DNA of 20,067 nucleotides from an uncultured Peptococcaceae bacterium (lineage in GTDB: Bacteria > Bacillota > Peptococcia > Peptococcales > Peptococcaceae): the NCBI GenBank assembly GCA_938044045.1, contig CALIQN010000011.1:1-20067 (forward strand), in the 5' to 3' direction. This document shows, piece by piece, positions 6,553 through 14,669 of this stretch. The notes below the pieces were generated by a model. That model saw only the letters and a list, made by a program, of their open reading frames with translations, had not been told where the DNA came from and did not search any database. Numbering within the stretch: the stretch's first letter is position 1; the number at the start of each line of letters is the position of its first letter. The translations under genes were made by a program, and so were the position numbers.

Positions 6553-7548
6553 ATGAAAAAGATGAAAAAATTAGTGGCTCTTGGTGTGATTCTAAGCTTA
6601 GGTCTAAGCCTAAGTGCTTGTGGCACAAAGGAAGAAAGCAAAGAGACTCAAGGGACGGATATGGTCAATGTCGGGATTTTGCAATTTGCCGAACATGGCT
6701 CGCTAGATAACTGCCGTCAAGGCTTCTTAGAAGGCTTGAAAGAAGAAGGTTTTGAAGAAGGCAAGAACCTTACTGTAACTTATGAAAATAGCCAAGCAGA
6801 TACAGGTATTGCCAATCAAATTGCCAACCAATTTGCGAGCAAAGATTTGGACTTGGTCAGTGGTATTGCCACCCCTGCTGCTCAAGCACTTTATAATGCT
6901 GCCAGTAAAAAGAACATCCCAGTAGTCTACACCGCTGTATCTGATCCTGTTTTAGCAGGGCTTGCCAAAGAAGATGGCAAAGGTATTGGTGGGGTAACTG
7001 GGACAAGCGATCTTTTGCCCCTTGAAGAACAAGTCAAGATGATTAGAGCTTTTATGCCGGAAGCAAAACGCCTAGGTGTCCTTTATTCTACCAGTGAGAA
7101 AAATTCTGAGAGCAGTATCGCACGTCTTAAAGAGATTGCCCCAAAACATGGCTTTGAATTGGTTGAAGTTGGTGTCAATACAGCAAGTGATATTCCTCAA
7201 GCTGTGGATAATCTATTGACCAAGGTTGATGTCATCAACAACCTAACGGATAACCTTGTGGTCAATAATCTCGATGTGTTACTCGATAAGGCAAATAAGA
7301 AAAATATTCCAGTCTTTGGTTCTGAAATTGAACAAGTTAAAAAAGGCTGTGTGGCAGCAATGAATATTGATTATGTTGCACTTGGCAAACAAACTGGTAA
7401 GCTAGCAGCTAGAGTCTTAAAAGGCGAAGACATCAATACCATCCCATTTGAATTAATCAAAGATAATACCTTAGTATACAATGCTGATGTCGTAAAAAAA
7501 TTTAATATGACATTACCACAAGAGATGAAAGGCGAGGCTGTACAGTAA
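6553..7548 (+). CDS. trpX: ABC transporter substrate-binding lipoprotein, predicted tryptophan/aromatic amino acid binder (TrpX)
   Basis: This 331-residue protein begins with a lipoprotein signal peptide: MKKMKK, a hydrophobic core, then LSLSAC with Cys23 as the lipidated residue. The mature part matches the ABC_sub_bind family (PF04392, COG2984): VNVGILQFAEHGSLDNCRQG (39-58), then blocks such as NIPVVYTAVSDPVLAGL and LGVLYSTSEKNSESSIA, and NIPVFGSEIEQVKKGCVAAMNIDYVALGKQTG near the C-terminus. Family members with T-box leaders were predicted to be tryptophan transporters (trpXYZ) from comparative genomics. It would sit outside the membrane and hand its ligand to TrpYZ. AGGAGG ends 7 bases before the ATG; ATG at 6562 is a less well-placed alternative. 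Expression depends on the T-box switch. Tryptophan specificity is inferred from family and leader, not from the binding pocket. Confidence 0.88.
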   Translation: MKKMKKLVALGVILSLGLSLSACGTKEESKETQGTDMVNVGILQFAEHGSLDNCRQGFLEGLKEEGFEEGKNLTVTYENSQADTGIANQIANQFASKDLDLVSGIATPAAQALYNAASKKNIPVVYTAVSDPVLAGLAKEDGKGIGGVTGTSDLLPLEEQVKMIRAFMPEAKRLGVLYSTSEKNSESSIARLKEIAPKHGFELVEVGVNTASDIPQAVDNLLTKVDVINNLTDNLVVNNLDVLLDKANKKNIPVFGSEIEQVKKGCVAAMNIDYVALGKQTGKLAARVLKGEDINTIPFELIKDNTLVYNADVVKKFNMTLPQEMKGEAVQ

Positions 7549-7567
7549 GCCTAGGTGAGGGCAAGAT

Positions 7568-8449
7568 ATGTTAGACATTATTATAGGGATTTTAGACCAG
7601 GGTTTCATTTATGGCATCATGGCACTAGGTGTCTATATGACCTATCGTATTTTAGATTTTCCTGATTTATCAGTCGATGGGAGTTTTCCCCTTGGGGCAG
7701 CAGTATCAGCCATCTTGATAACTGTAGGTGTCAATCCTTGGTTATCCCTTGTGGTTGCGCTATTGTCTGGTATGCTAGCAGGACTAGTGACAGGACTCAT
7801 CCATGTACGCTTTCATGTACGTGACTTGCTGGCTGGGATTATTACTATGACAGCACTGTATACGGTAAACTTGCGTATTGCAGGAAGCGCCAATTTACCC
7901 CTTTTTGATAAAACAACGATTTTTAATTCTGGCTTGGCAACCTACATTCCAGAAAGATATGTGACCTTGGTGATCTCAGGGATTTTACTGATTATTTGTA
8001 AGCTGATTTTAGATTGGTATTTTACCACCAAGTCAGGGTTTTTACTGAGAGCGACTGGAGATAATCCTCATCTGGTGACGAGCTTGGGCAAAAATCTAGG
8101 AAAGGTCAAAATCTTGGGATTGATGATTTCTAACGCAATGGTTGCCTTTGCTGGCGCCATTCTTGCCCAACAACAACGCTTTTTTGAGGTGACCATGGGT
8201 ATTGGGACGATTATGATTGGCTTGGCAGCGGTTATTATTGGGATGAACCTTTTTAAAGGTAACTGGCTCAAAGGGACGACCACTGCCATTATCGGCTCCA
8301 TTGCCTACAAGGCTTGTATTGCCGGTGCGATTGCTATTGGGATTGAAACAACGGATATGAAGCTAATCACTGCCATTCTTTTCCTCCTTGTCCTTGCTTT
8401 TCAAACCAAGCAAAAAAAGGTAAAAAAAGGAGGTGTGAAGGGTGCTTGA
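7568..8449 (+). CDS. trpY: ABC transporter permease, predicted tryptophan importer subunit (TrpY)
   Basis: This 293-residue polytopic protein belongs to the branched-chain-type permease family (BPD_transp_2, PF02653). It begins with a membrane segment containing GFIYGIMALGVYMTYRILDFPDLSVDG, a signature of the permeases paired with COG2984 binding proteins. About eight hydrophobic segments follow, and the block LRATGDNPHLVTSLGKNLGKVKILGL (about 159-184) is the cytoplasmic loop expected to dock the ATPase. The tail is lysine-rich (KQKKVKKGG). It starts 19 bases after trpX with a GGTGAGGG ribosome binding site and overlaps the trpZ start by 8 bases, indicating translational coupling. It would form the membrane pore, probably as a homodimer. 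Confidence 0.9.
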   Translation: MLDIIIGILDQGFIYGIMALGVYMTYRILDFPDLSVDGSFPLGAAVSAILITVGVNPWLSLVVALLSGMLAGLVTGLIHVRFHVRDLLAGIITMTALYTVNLRIAGSANLPLFDKTTIFNSGLATYIPERYVTLVISGILLIICKLILDWYFTTKSGFLLRATGDNPHLVTSLGKNLGKVKILGLMISNAMVAFAGAILAQQQRFFEVTMGIGTIMIGLAAVIIGMNLFKGNWLKGTTTAIIGSIAYKACIAGAIAIGIETTDMKLITAILFLLVLAFQTKQKKVKKGGVKGA

Positions 8450-9215
8450 GTTAAAAAATCTTGATAAGACCTTTCACCAAGGGACAATTAATGAGACGGT
8501 AGTCTTTGATAAGTTTAATCTTTTCATTAATCAAGGCGACTTTGTTTCTGTCGTCGGTTCCAATGGGTCAGGTAAGACAACTTTACTGAACTTAATTTGT
8601 GGCACCCTCTCCCTTGATGGTGGTGAGGTCATTGTCGCAGGTAAAAATATCAATAAAATGCCTGAATATGAGCGCCTGCATTATATTGGACGAGTCTATC
8701 AAGACCCTAAGATGGGCACTTGTCCTCATATGACAATTTTGGAAAATCTTTCTCTAGCAGACAATAAGGGCAAAGGCTTTAACTTAACTAAGGGAATTAA
8801 TAAAGCAAGAATAACAGCCTATCAAGAGATGCTAGCACCTTTGGGCTTAAACCTAGAGGATAAGCTCCATTTACCTGTAGGGGTGCTTTCAGGAGGACAA
8901 AGGCAAGCCCTAGCCCTACTGATGGCAACAATGACTGATTTGGACTTTTTGATTTTAGATGAGCATACGGCTGCCCTAGACCCTAAGACCGCAGAGAAAA
9001 TCATGCAACTGACAGGTGAACTAGTGGCGCAAAAGAAACTCACGACCATCATGGTAACGCACAATTTACGCTTTGCTGTAGACTATGGCAATCGTATGTT
9101 GATGATGCACCATGGCAAGGTTGTCTTTGACCGTAGTGGTCAAGAAAAGAAAGACACCAAGGTAGAAGACATCTTGAGCGTCTTCAATGAAATTAGTATT
9201 GAATGTGGTAATTAG
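8442..9215 (+). CDS. trpZ: ABC transporter ATPase, predicted tryptophan importer subunit (TrpZ)
   Basis: This 257-residue ATPase has all the expected motifs in order: Walker A GSNGSGKT (39-46), Q-loop YQDP with Gln87, signature LSGGQ (149-153), Walker B FLILDE (169-174), D-loop region ALDP, and H-loop His207 in MVTHN. It powers uptake through TrpY. The start is a GTG at 8442, chosen because AAGGAGGTG sits 6 bases upstream inside trpY, and because residues ELKNLDKTFHQGT after it match the usual beginning of this class. It is the last gene of the T-box-controlled operon. The four-residue C-terminal end (ECGN) is followed by a weak hairpin (9213-9231) without a T run, so transcription may continue into the next gene. 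Confidence 0.92.
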   Translation: MLELKNLDKTFHQGTINETVVFDKFNLFINQGDFVSVVGSNGSGKTTLLNLICGTLSLDGGEVIVAGKNINKMPEYERLHYIGRVYQDPKMGTCPHMTILENLSLADNKGKGFNLTKGINKARITAYQEMLAPLGLNLEDKLHLPVGVLSGGQRQALALLMATMTDLDFLILDEHTAALDPKTAEKIMQLTGELVAQKKLTTIMVTHNLRFAVDYGNRMLMMHHGKVVFDRSGQEKKDTKVEDILSVFNEISIECGN

Positions 9216-9252
9216 TATCTAAATGGTACTAGGCTTGAAAGGATAGTAAAAG

Positions 9253-9606
9253 ATGGAAATCACAGAAAGTTTTAAACAAGACATTGCACCGTTTTTTTGG
9301 GTGGATCATGATGAGTCTGCTTCTGTCTGTCTTGAGGTTGGAACGTATTTACAAGATATTTTTGATACTCGTGCAGATGAAGGCTTTGAAGGTAGTGGCT
9401 ACGATTGGGGTAGCTTGGCGCAAGTTTTTCTAGATGAGAAATGTCCACAGTTAAAAGATAGCGTGGACTTTGACCCTGAAGGCAGTATGTTTTGTGCCTA
9501 TGCCAAGGATAAAGCAGCCTTGGCTGAGTTTATCCAACAATTTAAACAAGCTTGTGAAGATAGGGCTTTAATCTTAGCGCTATTTGGTAGAGCAGAGTTA
9601 GATTAG
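9253..9606 (+). CDS. Imm51-like immunity protein (orphan)
   Basis: The 117-residue acidic protein matches what I know of the Imm51 family (PF15595): an FEGSGYDWGSLAQVFLDEKCP block (46-66) and a DPEGSMFCAYAKDKAALAEF block (74-93), ending in ALFGRAELD. Imm51 proteins were described as predicted immunity partners of polymorphic toxins, although many members are found far from any toxin. No toxin, secretion gene or repeat is visible nearby. It starts 37 bases after trpZ with GAAAGGAT before the ATG and has no evident promoter, so it is probably co-transcribed with trpXYZ. It has its own strong terminator. Identification is from remembered motifs; true function in this setting is unknown. Confidence 0.65.
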   Translation: MEITESFKQDIAPFFWVDHDESASVCLEVGTYLQDIFDTRADEGFEGSGYDWGSLAQVFLDEKCPQLKDSVDFDPEGSMFCAYAKDKAALAEFIQQFKQACEDRALILALFGRAELD

Positions 9607-9620
9607 AAATATAAAGTAAA

Positions 9621-9660
9621 AAAACCACGTACTTAGTAGGATAAAGTGCGTGGTTTTCTT
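9621..9660 (+). terminator. Intrinsic terminator after the Imm51-like gene
   Basis: AAAACCACGTACTT (9621-9634) pairs over 14 bp, with one G-U, with AAGTGCGTGGTTTT (9644-9657) around a nine-base loop and runs into TTTTCTT. It probably ends the trpXYZ transcript. Confidence 0.88.
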
Positions 9661-9719
9661 TGATTTCAGAAAAGGGAAAAGGACGAATAAAAAATTAACC
9701 CTAAATAAGCTTTAAGACG

Positions 9720-9747
9720 TTGCAAATCTCTGGTTTTTTAGTATACT
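9720..9747 (+). promoter_or_regulatory. Promoter of the glutamine synthetase gene
   Basis: TTGCAA (9720-9725), a 16-base spacer and TATACT (9742-9747) lie 32 bases before the start codon. I see no GlnR-type TGTNA-N7-TNACA site around it. Confidence 0.6.
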
Positions 9748-9779
9748 ACTTTACATAATAAAAATATTAGGGGGCTAAC

Positions 9780-11873
9780 ATGAAAACAATTAAAACGATC
9801 TATGGAGAGAATGTATTTAATGATAGAGTGATGAAAGAGCGTCTGCCAAAGAATGTCTATCAGTCCCTTAGAAATACGATTTTGACGGGTGAAGATTTAG
9901 ATAAAGATATCGCTGATACAGTAGCAAATGCGATGAAAGATTGGTCAGTGGAAAAAGGTGCAACTCACTTTGCCCACTGGTTTCAGCCAATGACAGGCAC
10001 AACAGCAGCCAAACACGAATCTTTTTTGGCACCACAAAGTGACCAAAGTGCGATTTTTGATTTTTCTGGTAAAAACCTTATTAAAGGGGAGCCTGACGCC
10101 TCATCTTTCCCATCTGGTGGGTTGCGTGATACCTTTGAAGCAAGGGGCTACACCTCTTGGGATCCAACCTCACCAGCCTTTGTCCAAGGGGAAACGTTAT
10201 TTATTCCATCTGTATTTTATTCTTATACAGGCAATGTCTTGGATAAAAAGGTACCACTTTTGCGTTCTGAAAAGCTTGTCAGTGAGGCAGGACTTCGTAT
10301 TATGCGCCTTTTTGGGGAACAAACGATTAAAACTGTGCGTCCAACCATGGGGGTAGAACAAGAATACTTCCTTATTGATAAAGCGGTCTATGATCAACGT
10401 AAAGACTTGGTGATTTGTGGACGTACCCTTTTTGGGGCACCAGCACCAAAGGGACAAGAATTTGGGGATCATTATTTCAGTGTTATTGATGAGCGTGTCG
10501 ATGCTTTTATGTCAGATTTAGACTGGACACTCTGGTCCTTGGGTGTTCCATCTAAGGTCAAGCATAGTGAGGTTGCGCCACGCCAGTTTGAAGTGGTGCC
10601 AATTTACAATTCGACCAATGTTGCTAATGACCAAAATCAGCTTTTGATGGCGTCACTCAGAAGTCTTGCGCCAAAGCATGGCTTGGCATGCTTGCTCCAT
10701 GAAAAGCCTTTTTATGGGGTCAATGGTTCTGGCAAGCATATCAACTGGTCTTTGGGGACAGATACAGGGATCAATCTCTTTGTCCCAGGAGAAACAGCCG
10801 AAGAAAATGCACGTTTCTTGCTCTTTATCTGTGCGATGATTCATGCTGTTGATGAATATCCGGAACTCATGCGCTTGGTTGTTGGCTCTGCAGGCAATGA
10901 CCATCGTCTTGGCGGTCATGAGGCACCACCGGCCATCCTCTCTATCTTTTTAGGGGAAGAGCTTTTTGCCATCTTAGAAGGTATTGAGCGAGGTGGTCAC
11001 TATGAAAACGTGGATAAAGGCTTTATGGAATTAGGGGTCAATACTTTGCCATCTTTACCAAAAGATATATCAGATAGAAACAGAACCTCACCATTTGCCT
11101 ATACAGGGGATAAGTTTGAATTTAGAATGTGTGGCTCAAAGGCTTCAGTGGCTGGCCCAGTTATTGCCCTAAACACTGCTATGGCACAAGTCCTAAATGC
11201 TTACGCAGATGAATTGGAAGGGGAAGAAGACTTCTTTAAAGCACTTTCTAAGCTTTTGGCTAAGGAAATCAAAAATCACAAGCGTATTATTTTTAATGGC
11301 AATAACTACGCCAAAGAATGGGAAGAAGAGGCTCAAAAAAGAGGCTTGCCAAATTTATCAGTTTCTGTTGATGCCTTTAAACTCTATGCGTCACAAAAAA
11401 ATATTGACCTCTTTGTCAATAACGGCATTTATACCGAAGAAGAGGTACGTTCTCGCATGGAAATCCATCTTATGGATTATAGCCGTACCATCAATATTGA
11501 AGCACGTACCATGTTAGAAATGACCCATAAGACCATTATCCCGGCAGTGGTCAATTATTCTGAACACTTGCTTGGTGCTTTGTCTAAGAAAAGAAAGTTT
11601 GCAGAGTTAAAACTCAACACTTATGCTGAAGAAAAACTGTTAGAAACAGTCTCTACCTTACTTGGAAAGCTTTATCAAAGTGTGGAAGTTTTAGAAAAAA
11701 ATCTAGAGCTAGCTTATACCACGCTTTCACCACTAGAAAGAGCAGAAAGCTACTATCATGGGGTGGCAAGTGAAATGGTTACCATGCGTCAACTCCTTGA
11801 CCAATTGGAAGTGCATATCCCAGAAGACCTTTGGGAAATTCCAAGCTATACCAAGCTTTTGTTAGAATATTAA
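9780..11873 (+). CDS. glnN: Type III glutamine synthetase (GlnN)
   Basis: This enzyme joins ammonia to glutamate with ATP to give glutamine in the cytoplasm. The 697-residue length is that of type III enzymes, versus about 440-470 for type I. Type III signatures are present: an N-terminal domain with WFQPMTGTTAAKHESF (67-82) and PSGGLRDTFEARGYTSWDPT (111-130), the glutamate/metal motif GVEQEYFLID (191-200), HSEVAPRQFE (262-271), NGSGKHINWS (315-324), NDHRLGGHEAPPA (373-385), and NRTSPFAYTGDKFEFRMCGS further on. A helical C-terminal domain follows. AGGGGG precedes the ATG. It is flanked by its own promoter and terminator, with no ammonium transporter or PII gene alongside. The type is common in Clostridia, Bacteroidota and cyanobacteria and less usual in classical Bacilli. 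Confidence 0.96.
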   Translation: MKTIKTIYGENVFNDRVMKERLPKNVYQSLRNTILTGEDLDKDIADTVANAMKDWSVEKGATHFAHWFQPMTGTTAAKHESFLAPQSDQSAIFDFSGKNLIKGEPDASSFPSGGLRDTFEARGYTSWDPTSPAFVQGETLFIPSVFYSYTGNVLDKKVPLLRSEKLVSEAGLRIMRLFGEQTIKTVRPTMGVEQEYFLIDKAVYDQRKDLVICGRTLFGAPAPKGQEFGDHYFSVIDERVDAFMSDLDWTLWSLGVPSKVKHSEVAPRQFEVVPIYNSTNVANDQNQLLMASLRSLAPKHGLACLLHEKPFYGVNGSGKHINWSLGTDTGINLFVPGETAEENARFLLFICAMIHAVDEYPELMRLVVGSAGNDHRLGGHEAPPAILSIFLGEELFAILEGIERGGHYENVDKGFMELGVNTLPSLPKDISDRNRTSPFAYTGDKFEFRMCGSKASVAGPVIALNTAMAQVLNAYADELEGEEDFFKALSKLLAKEIKNHKRIIFNGNNYAKEWEEEAQKRGLPNLSVSVDAFKLYASQKNIDLFVNNGIYTEEEVRSRMEIHLMDYSRTINIEARTMLEMTHKTIIPAVVNYSEHLLGALSKKRKFAELKLNTYAEEKLLETVSTLLGKLYQSVEVLEKNLELAYTTLSPLERAESYYHGVASEMVTMRQLLDQLEVHIPEDLWEIPSYTKLLLEY

Positions 11874-11875
11874 TA

Positions 11876-11908
11876 AAAAACCCAACCTATACTGTAGGTT
11901 GGGTTTTT
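11876..11908. terminator. Bidirectional terminator between glnN and the EcsC-family gene
   Basis: CCCAACCTA (11881-11889) pairs with TAGGTTGGG (11895-11903), flanked by a run of A on the left and T on the right. It sits 2 bases after the glnN stop and 3 bases beyond the end of the convergent gene, so it can stop transcription from both sides. Confidence 0.93.
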
Positions 11909-11910
11909 GT

Positions 11911-12633
11911 TTAAATATCAATAAAATCTTCTTCTTGTGTGTTTGCAGCTTTTCTTGCTTTCTTGGTTTTCTGAGATTCTTTAGGCTCAAAAAAATCATA
12001 TTCAATAAACCACTTATAAGCACGATTGGCAATGATTTTGGTTTCAATAAAATCAAATCCACCGCCTGTAATGGCACCAATCGCAGGAATCAGTTTTGTT
12101 AGATTAACAATACCTGTTTCTCCTGATTTGGCGATAAAGCGAAAGCCTACTTTGCGATTAATGGACTTTAGTGTCTCAACTGGAATTCTACGGATATAGG
12201 CATGAGCAAATTTTTGGGTCATTTGAATACCAGTGTTTTTTAACATAGCGTTGACAGAAATTCCTGCTAAGCAAGCATAGATTAAGGTTTGAACCTGATC
12301 ACTTTTGATGTCAAAGCCTGACATGTATGCTGTGCAGGCAATCATACGCATTTGAATGTATAAAACGCTACTGACATTAGCAGGGATAGCGATAGGCAAA
12401 GTAATCAGACCACCAAAACCACTAATAGCACCAGAGGTGGTACATTTAAGGACTTGATTTTTTAGCATCGCTTGACTAGCACTTTCTATAGTGAGATGTT
12501 TACTCAAGTAGTCATTGGCAAAATCTTCAATAGAAGGGCTAACTTTAGGGATACCATCAAGTACTTTTCGATAAATGATGTCCAAGGTATCTAGCATTTG
12601 TTTGGTTTTTTGTTCATTTGTTTTTGTTGACAT
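11911..12633 (-). CDS. EcsC-family protein
   Basis: The 240-residue product matches the EcsC family (PF12787): a central glycine-rich hydrophobic stretch (TSGAISGFGGLITLPIAIPANVSSVLYIQMRMIACTAYMSGFD in the family register), a second segment around VQTLIYACLAGISVN, and a conserved C-terminal block LTKLIPAIGAITGGGFDFIETKIIANRAYKWF. EcsC is named after the third gene of the B. subtilis ecs operon, but its biochemical role is not settled. The start at 12633 is preferred over the in-frame ATG at 12645, because that earlier ATG forms part of the TGGAG ribosome binding site for the later one. The tail (residues after about 215) is charged: lysines, then EEDFIDI. It lies 34 bases downstream of a 27-codon membrane peptide gene on the same strand and probably shares its promoter. 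Confidence 0.85.
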   Translation of the reverse strand: MSTKTNEQKTKQMLDTLDIIYRKVLDGIPKVSPSIEDFANDYLSKHLTIESASQAMLKNQVLKCTTSGAISGFGGLITLPIAIPANVSSVLYIQMRMIACTAYMSGFDIKSDQVQTLIYACLAGISVNAMLKNTGIQMTQKFAHAYIRRIPVETLKSINRKVGFRFIAKSGETGIVNLTKLIPAIGAITGGGFDFIETKIIANRAYKWFIEYDFFEPKESQKTKKARKAANTQEEDFIDI

Positions 12634-12667
12634 AAAAAACTCCATTTAAGCTTATAAAAGACGATTG

Positions 12668-12751
12668 TTATAAATGACGAGTAAAGGCAAAAATGAGGGC
12701 GCCAATACCAACAAGGCCAATAGCGATCATAATGCCAAAGGAAAAAAACAT
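12668..12751 (-). CDS. 27-residue hydrophobic membrane peptide (small ORF)
   Basis: The reverse strand carries a perfect AAGGAGG eight bases before an ATG at 12751-12749, then 27 sense codons and TAA at 12670-12668. The peptide begins MFFSFGIMIAIGLVG and is a single hydrophobic glycine-rich helix of about 22 residues ending in Thr-Arg-His-Leu, so it should insert in the membrane with its basic end outside the helix. It lies directly between an extended -10 promoter and the EcsC-family gene, 34 bases from the latter, and is most likely the first gene of that operon. It could be a small regulatory membrane protein. It resembles type I toxins in size and hydrophobicity, but I see no antisense promoter or long basic tail. 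The coding call rests on ribosome binding site, position and composition. Confidence 0.65.
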   Translation of the reverse strand: MFFSFGIMIAIGLVGIGALIFAFTRHL

Positions 12752-12781
12752 AGGTCAAACCTCCTTATTTTGCATTTTATC

Positions 12782-12790
12782 AGTATAGCA
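12782..12790 (-). promoter_or_regulatory. Extended -10 promoter for the small membrane peptide and EcsC-family gene
   Basis: The reverse strand reads TGC-TATACT, 30 bases before the small ORF start. The -35 region (TAGCCT at 17-base spacing) is poor. Confidence 0.55.
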
Positions 12791-13027
12791 AGTAGTCTTT
12801 TAAAAGGCTAGAGTGTTGGTATCTGTTTTTAGTGGTGAGGGACTAGGGTGCGTTATGATGGGCTAATTTTCTTGACGCCAAGCATCATTTCTATGCCTTG
12901 AGCTTAAAAGATATCCCTAGTGTAAAGGAAAGTAAAAAAAAGTTAATAACAGCTAAATTATGAGTCGTTATGATATAAAATTTTCTATCAAATGAGGTAG
13001 AAAATCAGAAATTAGGGCAAGTAAGTT
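12791..13027. other. Intergenic region between divergent EcsC and murJ units
   Basis: No gene is supported here on either strand; the longest reading frames are a few codons and lack ribosome binding sites. The one clear structure is an inverted repeat, ATTTTCTATC (12980-12989) with GGTAGAAAAT (12996-13005), a 10-bp stem including one T-G pair around a six-base loop. It is AU-rich, not followed by a T run on the + strand, and ends about 22 bases upstream of the murJ -35. Its role is unknown. Confidence 0.6.
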
Positions 13028-13057
13028 TTGTGTTATCTTCTTAAACTGTGGTATAAT
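13028..13057 (+). promoter_or_regulatory. Promoter of murJ-lepA
   Basis: TTGTGT (13028-13033), an 18-base spacer and a perfect TATAAT (13052-13057) preceded by the TGG extension lie 37 bases before the murJ start. Confidence 0.7.
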
Positions 13058-13094
13058 GAAATGCATTTAATTTAGAGGGCAAGGAGGCGATTTT

Positions 13095-14660
13095 TTGGAG
13101 CAGACAGAAAGGAAAAAATCTCTAGTTTCAATTACGATGTTTTTGATTATCACAGGAGCTTTATCTCGTGTTTTAGGCTATGCTAGAGAGATTGTTATCA
13201 CAACACAATTTGGGCAAAACTTTCAAACTGATGCTTATAAATCGGCTTTCCTTATTCCTGATTTTTTATATCTTGTACTCGTTGGTGGTGCCTTTAGTAC
13301 TGCTTTTATTCCTGTACTTTCCAAGTACTTAAAAGACCCGCAAGAGGGCTGGCGAGTCAGTAGTACCATACTTAATTTAGTCCTTTTACTTTTATTGGGT
13401 GGGATAGGGTTTTCCTTTTTATTTACACCGTTTTTGATTAACAATATTATTGCGCCAGGGTACTCTCAGGAGGCAAAGGAACTGGCAGTCATCTTAACTC
13501 GTGTCATGCTTGTGCAGTCTGTCTTTATGTGTTTATCAGGCATTGCTCAAGGGATTTGTCACGTTTATCAGAGCTTTTTTGCCCCTGCGATAGGGTCACT
13601 TTTATATAATATTTTAATTATTTTCTTAGGGATTTGGCTCATGCCTGTTGCAGGCATTTCAGGTTTTGCAGCAGGGGTTGTGGCTGGTTCTTTTGTTAAT
13701 TTTTTGGTTCATCTTCCACCACTGATTAAGATAGGGTTTGAATATTATCCTATACTTGATCTCAAGCATGAAGGCGTTAGGCATTTCTTCCAACTGGTTT
13801 TACCGGTGGTTTTGGGCTTATCTGTCATTTATCTGAATACCTTTGTTACCATGCGTTTGGGTTCTTATCTTGATGATGGGGCAAATACACTTTTAAACAA
13901 TGCCAATCGCTTGATGCAGCTACCGGTAGGTATCTTTGGGATTGCCATTGCCTCAGCATTTTTCCCAACTTTGACCCAGCTTGCCAATGAAAGGGATTTT
14001 AAAAGTTTTAACCATAATTTAGAAAATGGTGTTAACTTAGTCTTTTTTATCTTGATGCCGGCGATGTTTGGGATTGTGGCAGTACGTGAACCCTTGATTC
14101 GTGCTTTATTTTTCCAAGGTGCCTTTACGGAAGAAAATGTGATCAAGACAGCCTCTGTACTCTTTTTCTATGGGATAGGGATTTTGGGTTATAGTCAGCA
14201 ACAAGTGCTAAACCGTGGTTATTATGCTTTAAATAATACGAAGGGTGCTGTGGTGATTAATACCATAGTCATCAGTGTCAATATTTTGCTTTCTTATCTT
14301 TTGGTACGTCATATGGGTGCAGAGGGCTTAGCCTTTGCTTATTCGATTGCCGGTACCTTATCTATGTTTTTACTTTTTTATGGGCTTAAACTCCAAGTGC
14401 CAAGCTTAAAATCTGGACGGATTATGTTAAGCTTGATGAAAACCTACATTGCAAGCCTGGTGATGGCAGGTGCTGTACATTATGCGATTAAATTTGGCGA
14501 GCCTTATCTGATTTTAGAAAGAAAATCTGCCCAACTTTTAGAGCTTTATCTCTTGATTATGTTAGGGGCAGCTGTTTATATCGTGATGGCAAAATTAATG
14601 CATATCGAAGAATTAGATAGTATGTTAGAGAAGTTACAAGCGAAGTTTTCAAAGAACTAG
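13095..14660 (+). CDS. murJ: Lipid II flippase MurJ (MviN family)
   Basis: MurJ moves lipid II across the cytoplasmic membrane for peptidoglycan synthesis. The 521-residue product is hydrophobic throughout, with a length and pattern fitting about 14 membrane segments. It shows MviN-family blocks near the N-terminus (GALSRVLGYAREIVITTQFG and TDAYKSAFLIPDFL with the conserved charged and Asp residues), then GAFSTAFIPVLSKY, and in the middle NNANRLMQLPVGIFGIAIASAFFPTL. The start is TTG at 13095: AAGGAGG (13081-13087) is 7 bases upstream, and no ATG or GTG fits. It is the first gene of a unit with lepA, which begins 9 bases after its stop. Some Bacillota also carry the unrelated flippase Amj; none is seen here. 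Confidence 0.93.
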   Translation: MEQTERKKSLVSITMFLIITGALSRVLGYAREIVITTQFGQNFQTDAYKSAFLIPDFLYLVLVGGAFSTAFIPVLSKYLKDPQEGWRVSSTILNLVLLLLLGGIGFSFLFTPFLINNIIAPGYSQEAKELAVILTRVMLVQSVFMCLSGIAQGICHVYQSFFAPAIGSLLYNILIIFLGIWLMPVAGISGFAAGVVAGSFVNFLVHLPPLIKIGFEYYPILDLKHEGVRHFFQLVLPVVLGLSVIYLNTFVTMRLGSYLDDGANTLLNNANRLMQLPVGIFGIAIASAFFPTLTQLANERDFKSFNHNLENGVNLVFFILMPAMFGIVAVREPLIRALFFQGAFTEENVIKTASVLFFYGIGILGYSQQQVLNRGYYALNNTKGAVVINTIVISVNILLSYLLVRHMGAEGLAFAYSIAGTLSMFLLFYGLKLQVPSLKSGRIMLSLMKTYIASLVMAGAVHYAIKFGEPYLILERKSAQLLELYLLIMLGAAVYIVMAKLMHIEELDSMLEKLQAKFSKN

Positions 14661-14669
14661 AGGTGTTTT

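Noticed and set aside
6432..6710. A 92-codon reading frame across the T-box leader and the start of trpX
   Set aside because: It runs through the T-box stem III, antiterminator and terminator and overlaps the well-supported trpX signal peptide in another frame; no ribosome binding site fits.
12668..12751. Small membrane peptide as a type I toxin
   Set aside because: No antisense RNA promoter, no tandem copies and no long basic C-terminal tail are visible; position in an operon with the EcsC-family gene is a simpler reading.
12980..13005. Inverted repeat as a terminator or small RNA
   Set aside because: The stem is AU-rich, no T run follows on the + strand, and no gene ends there; kept only as an unexplained repeat.
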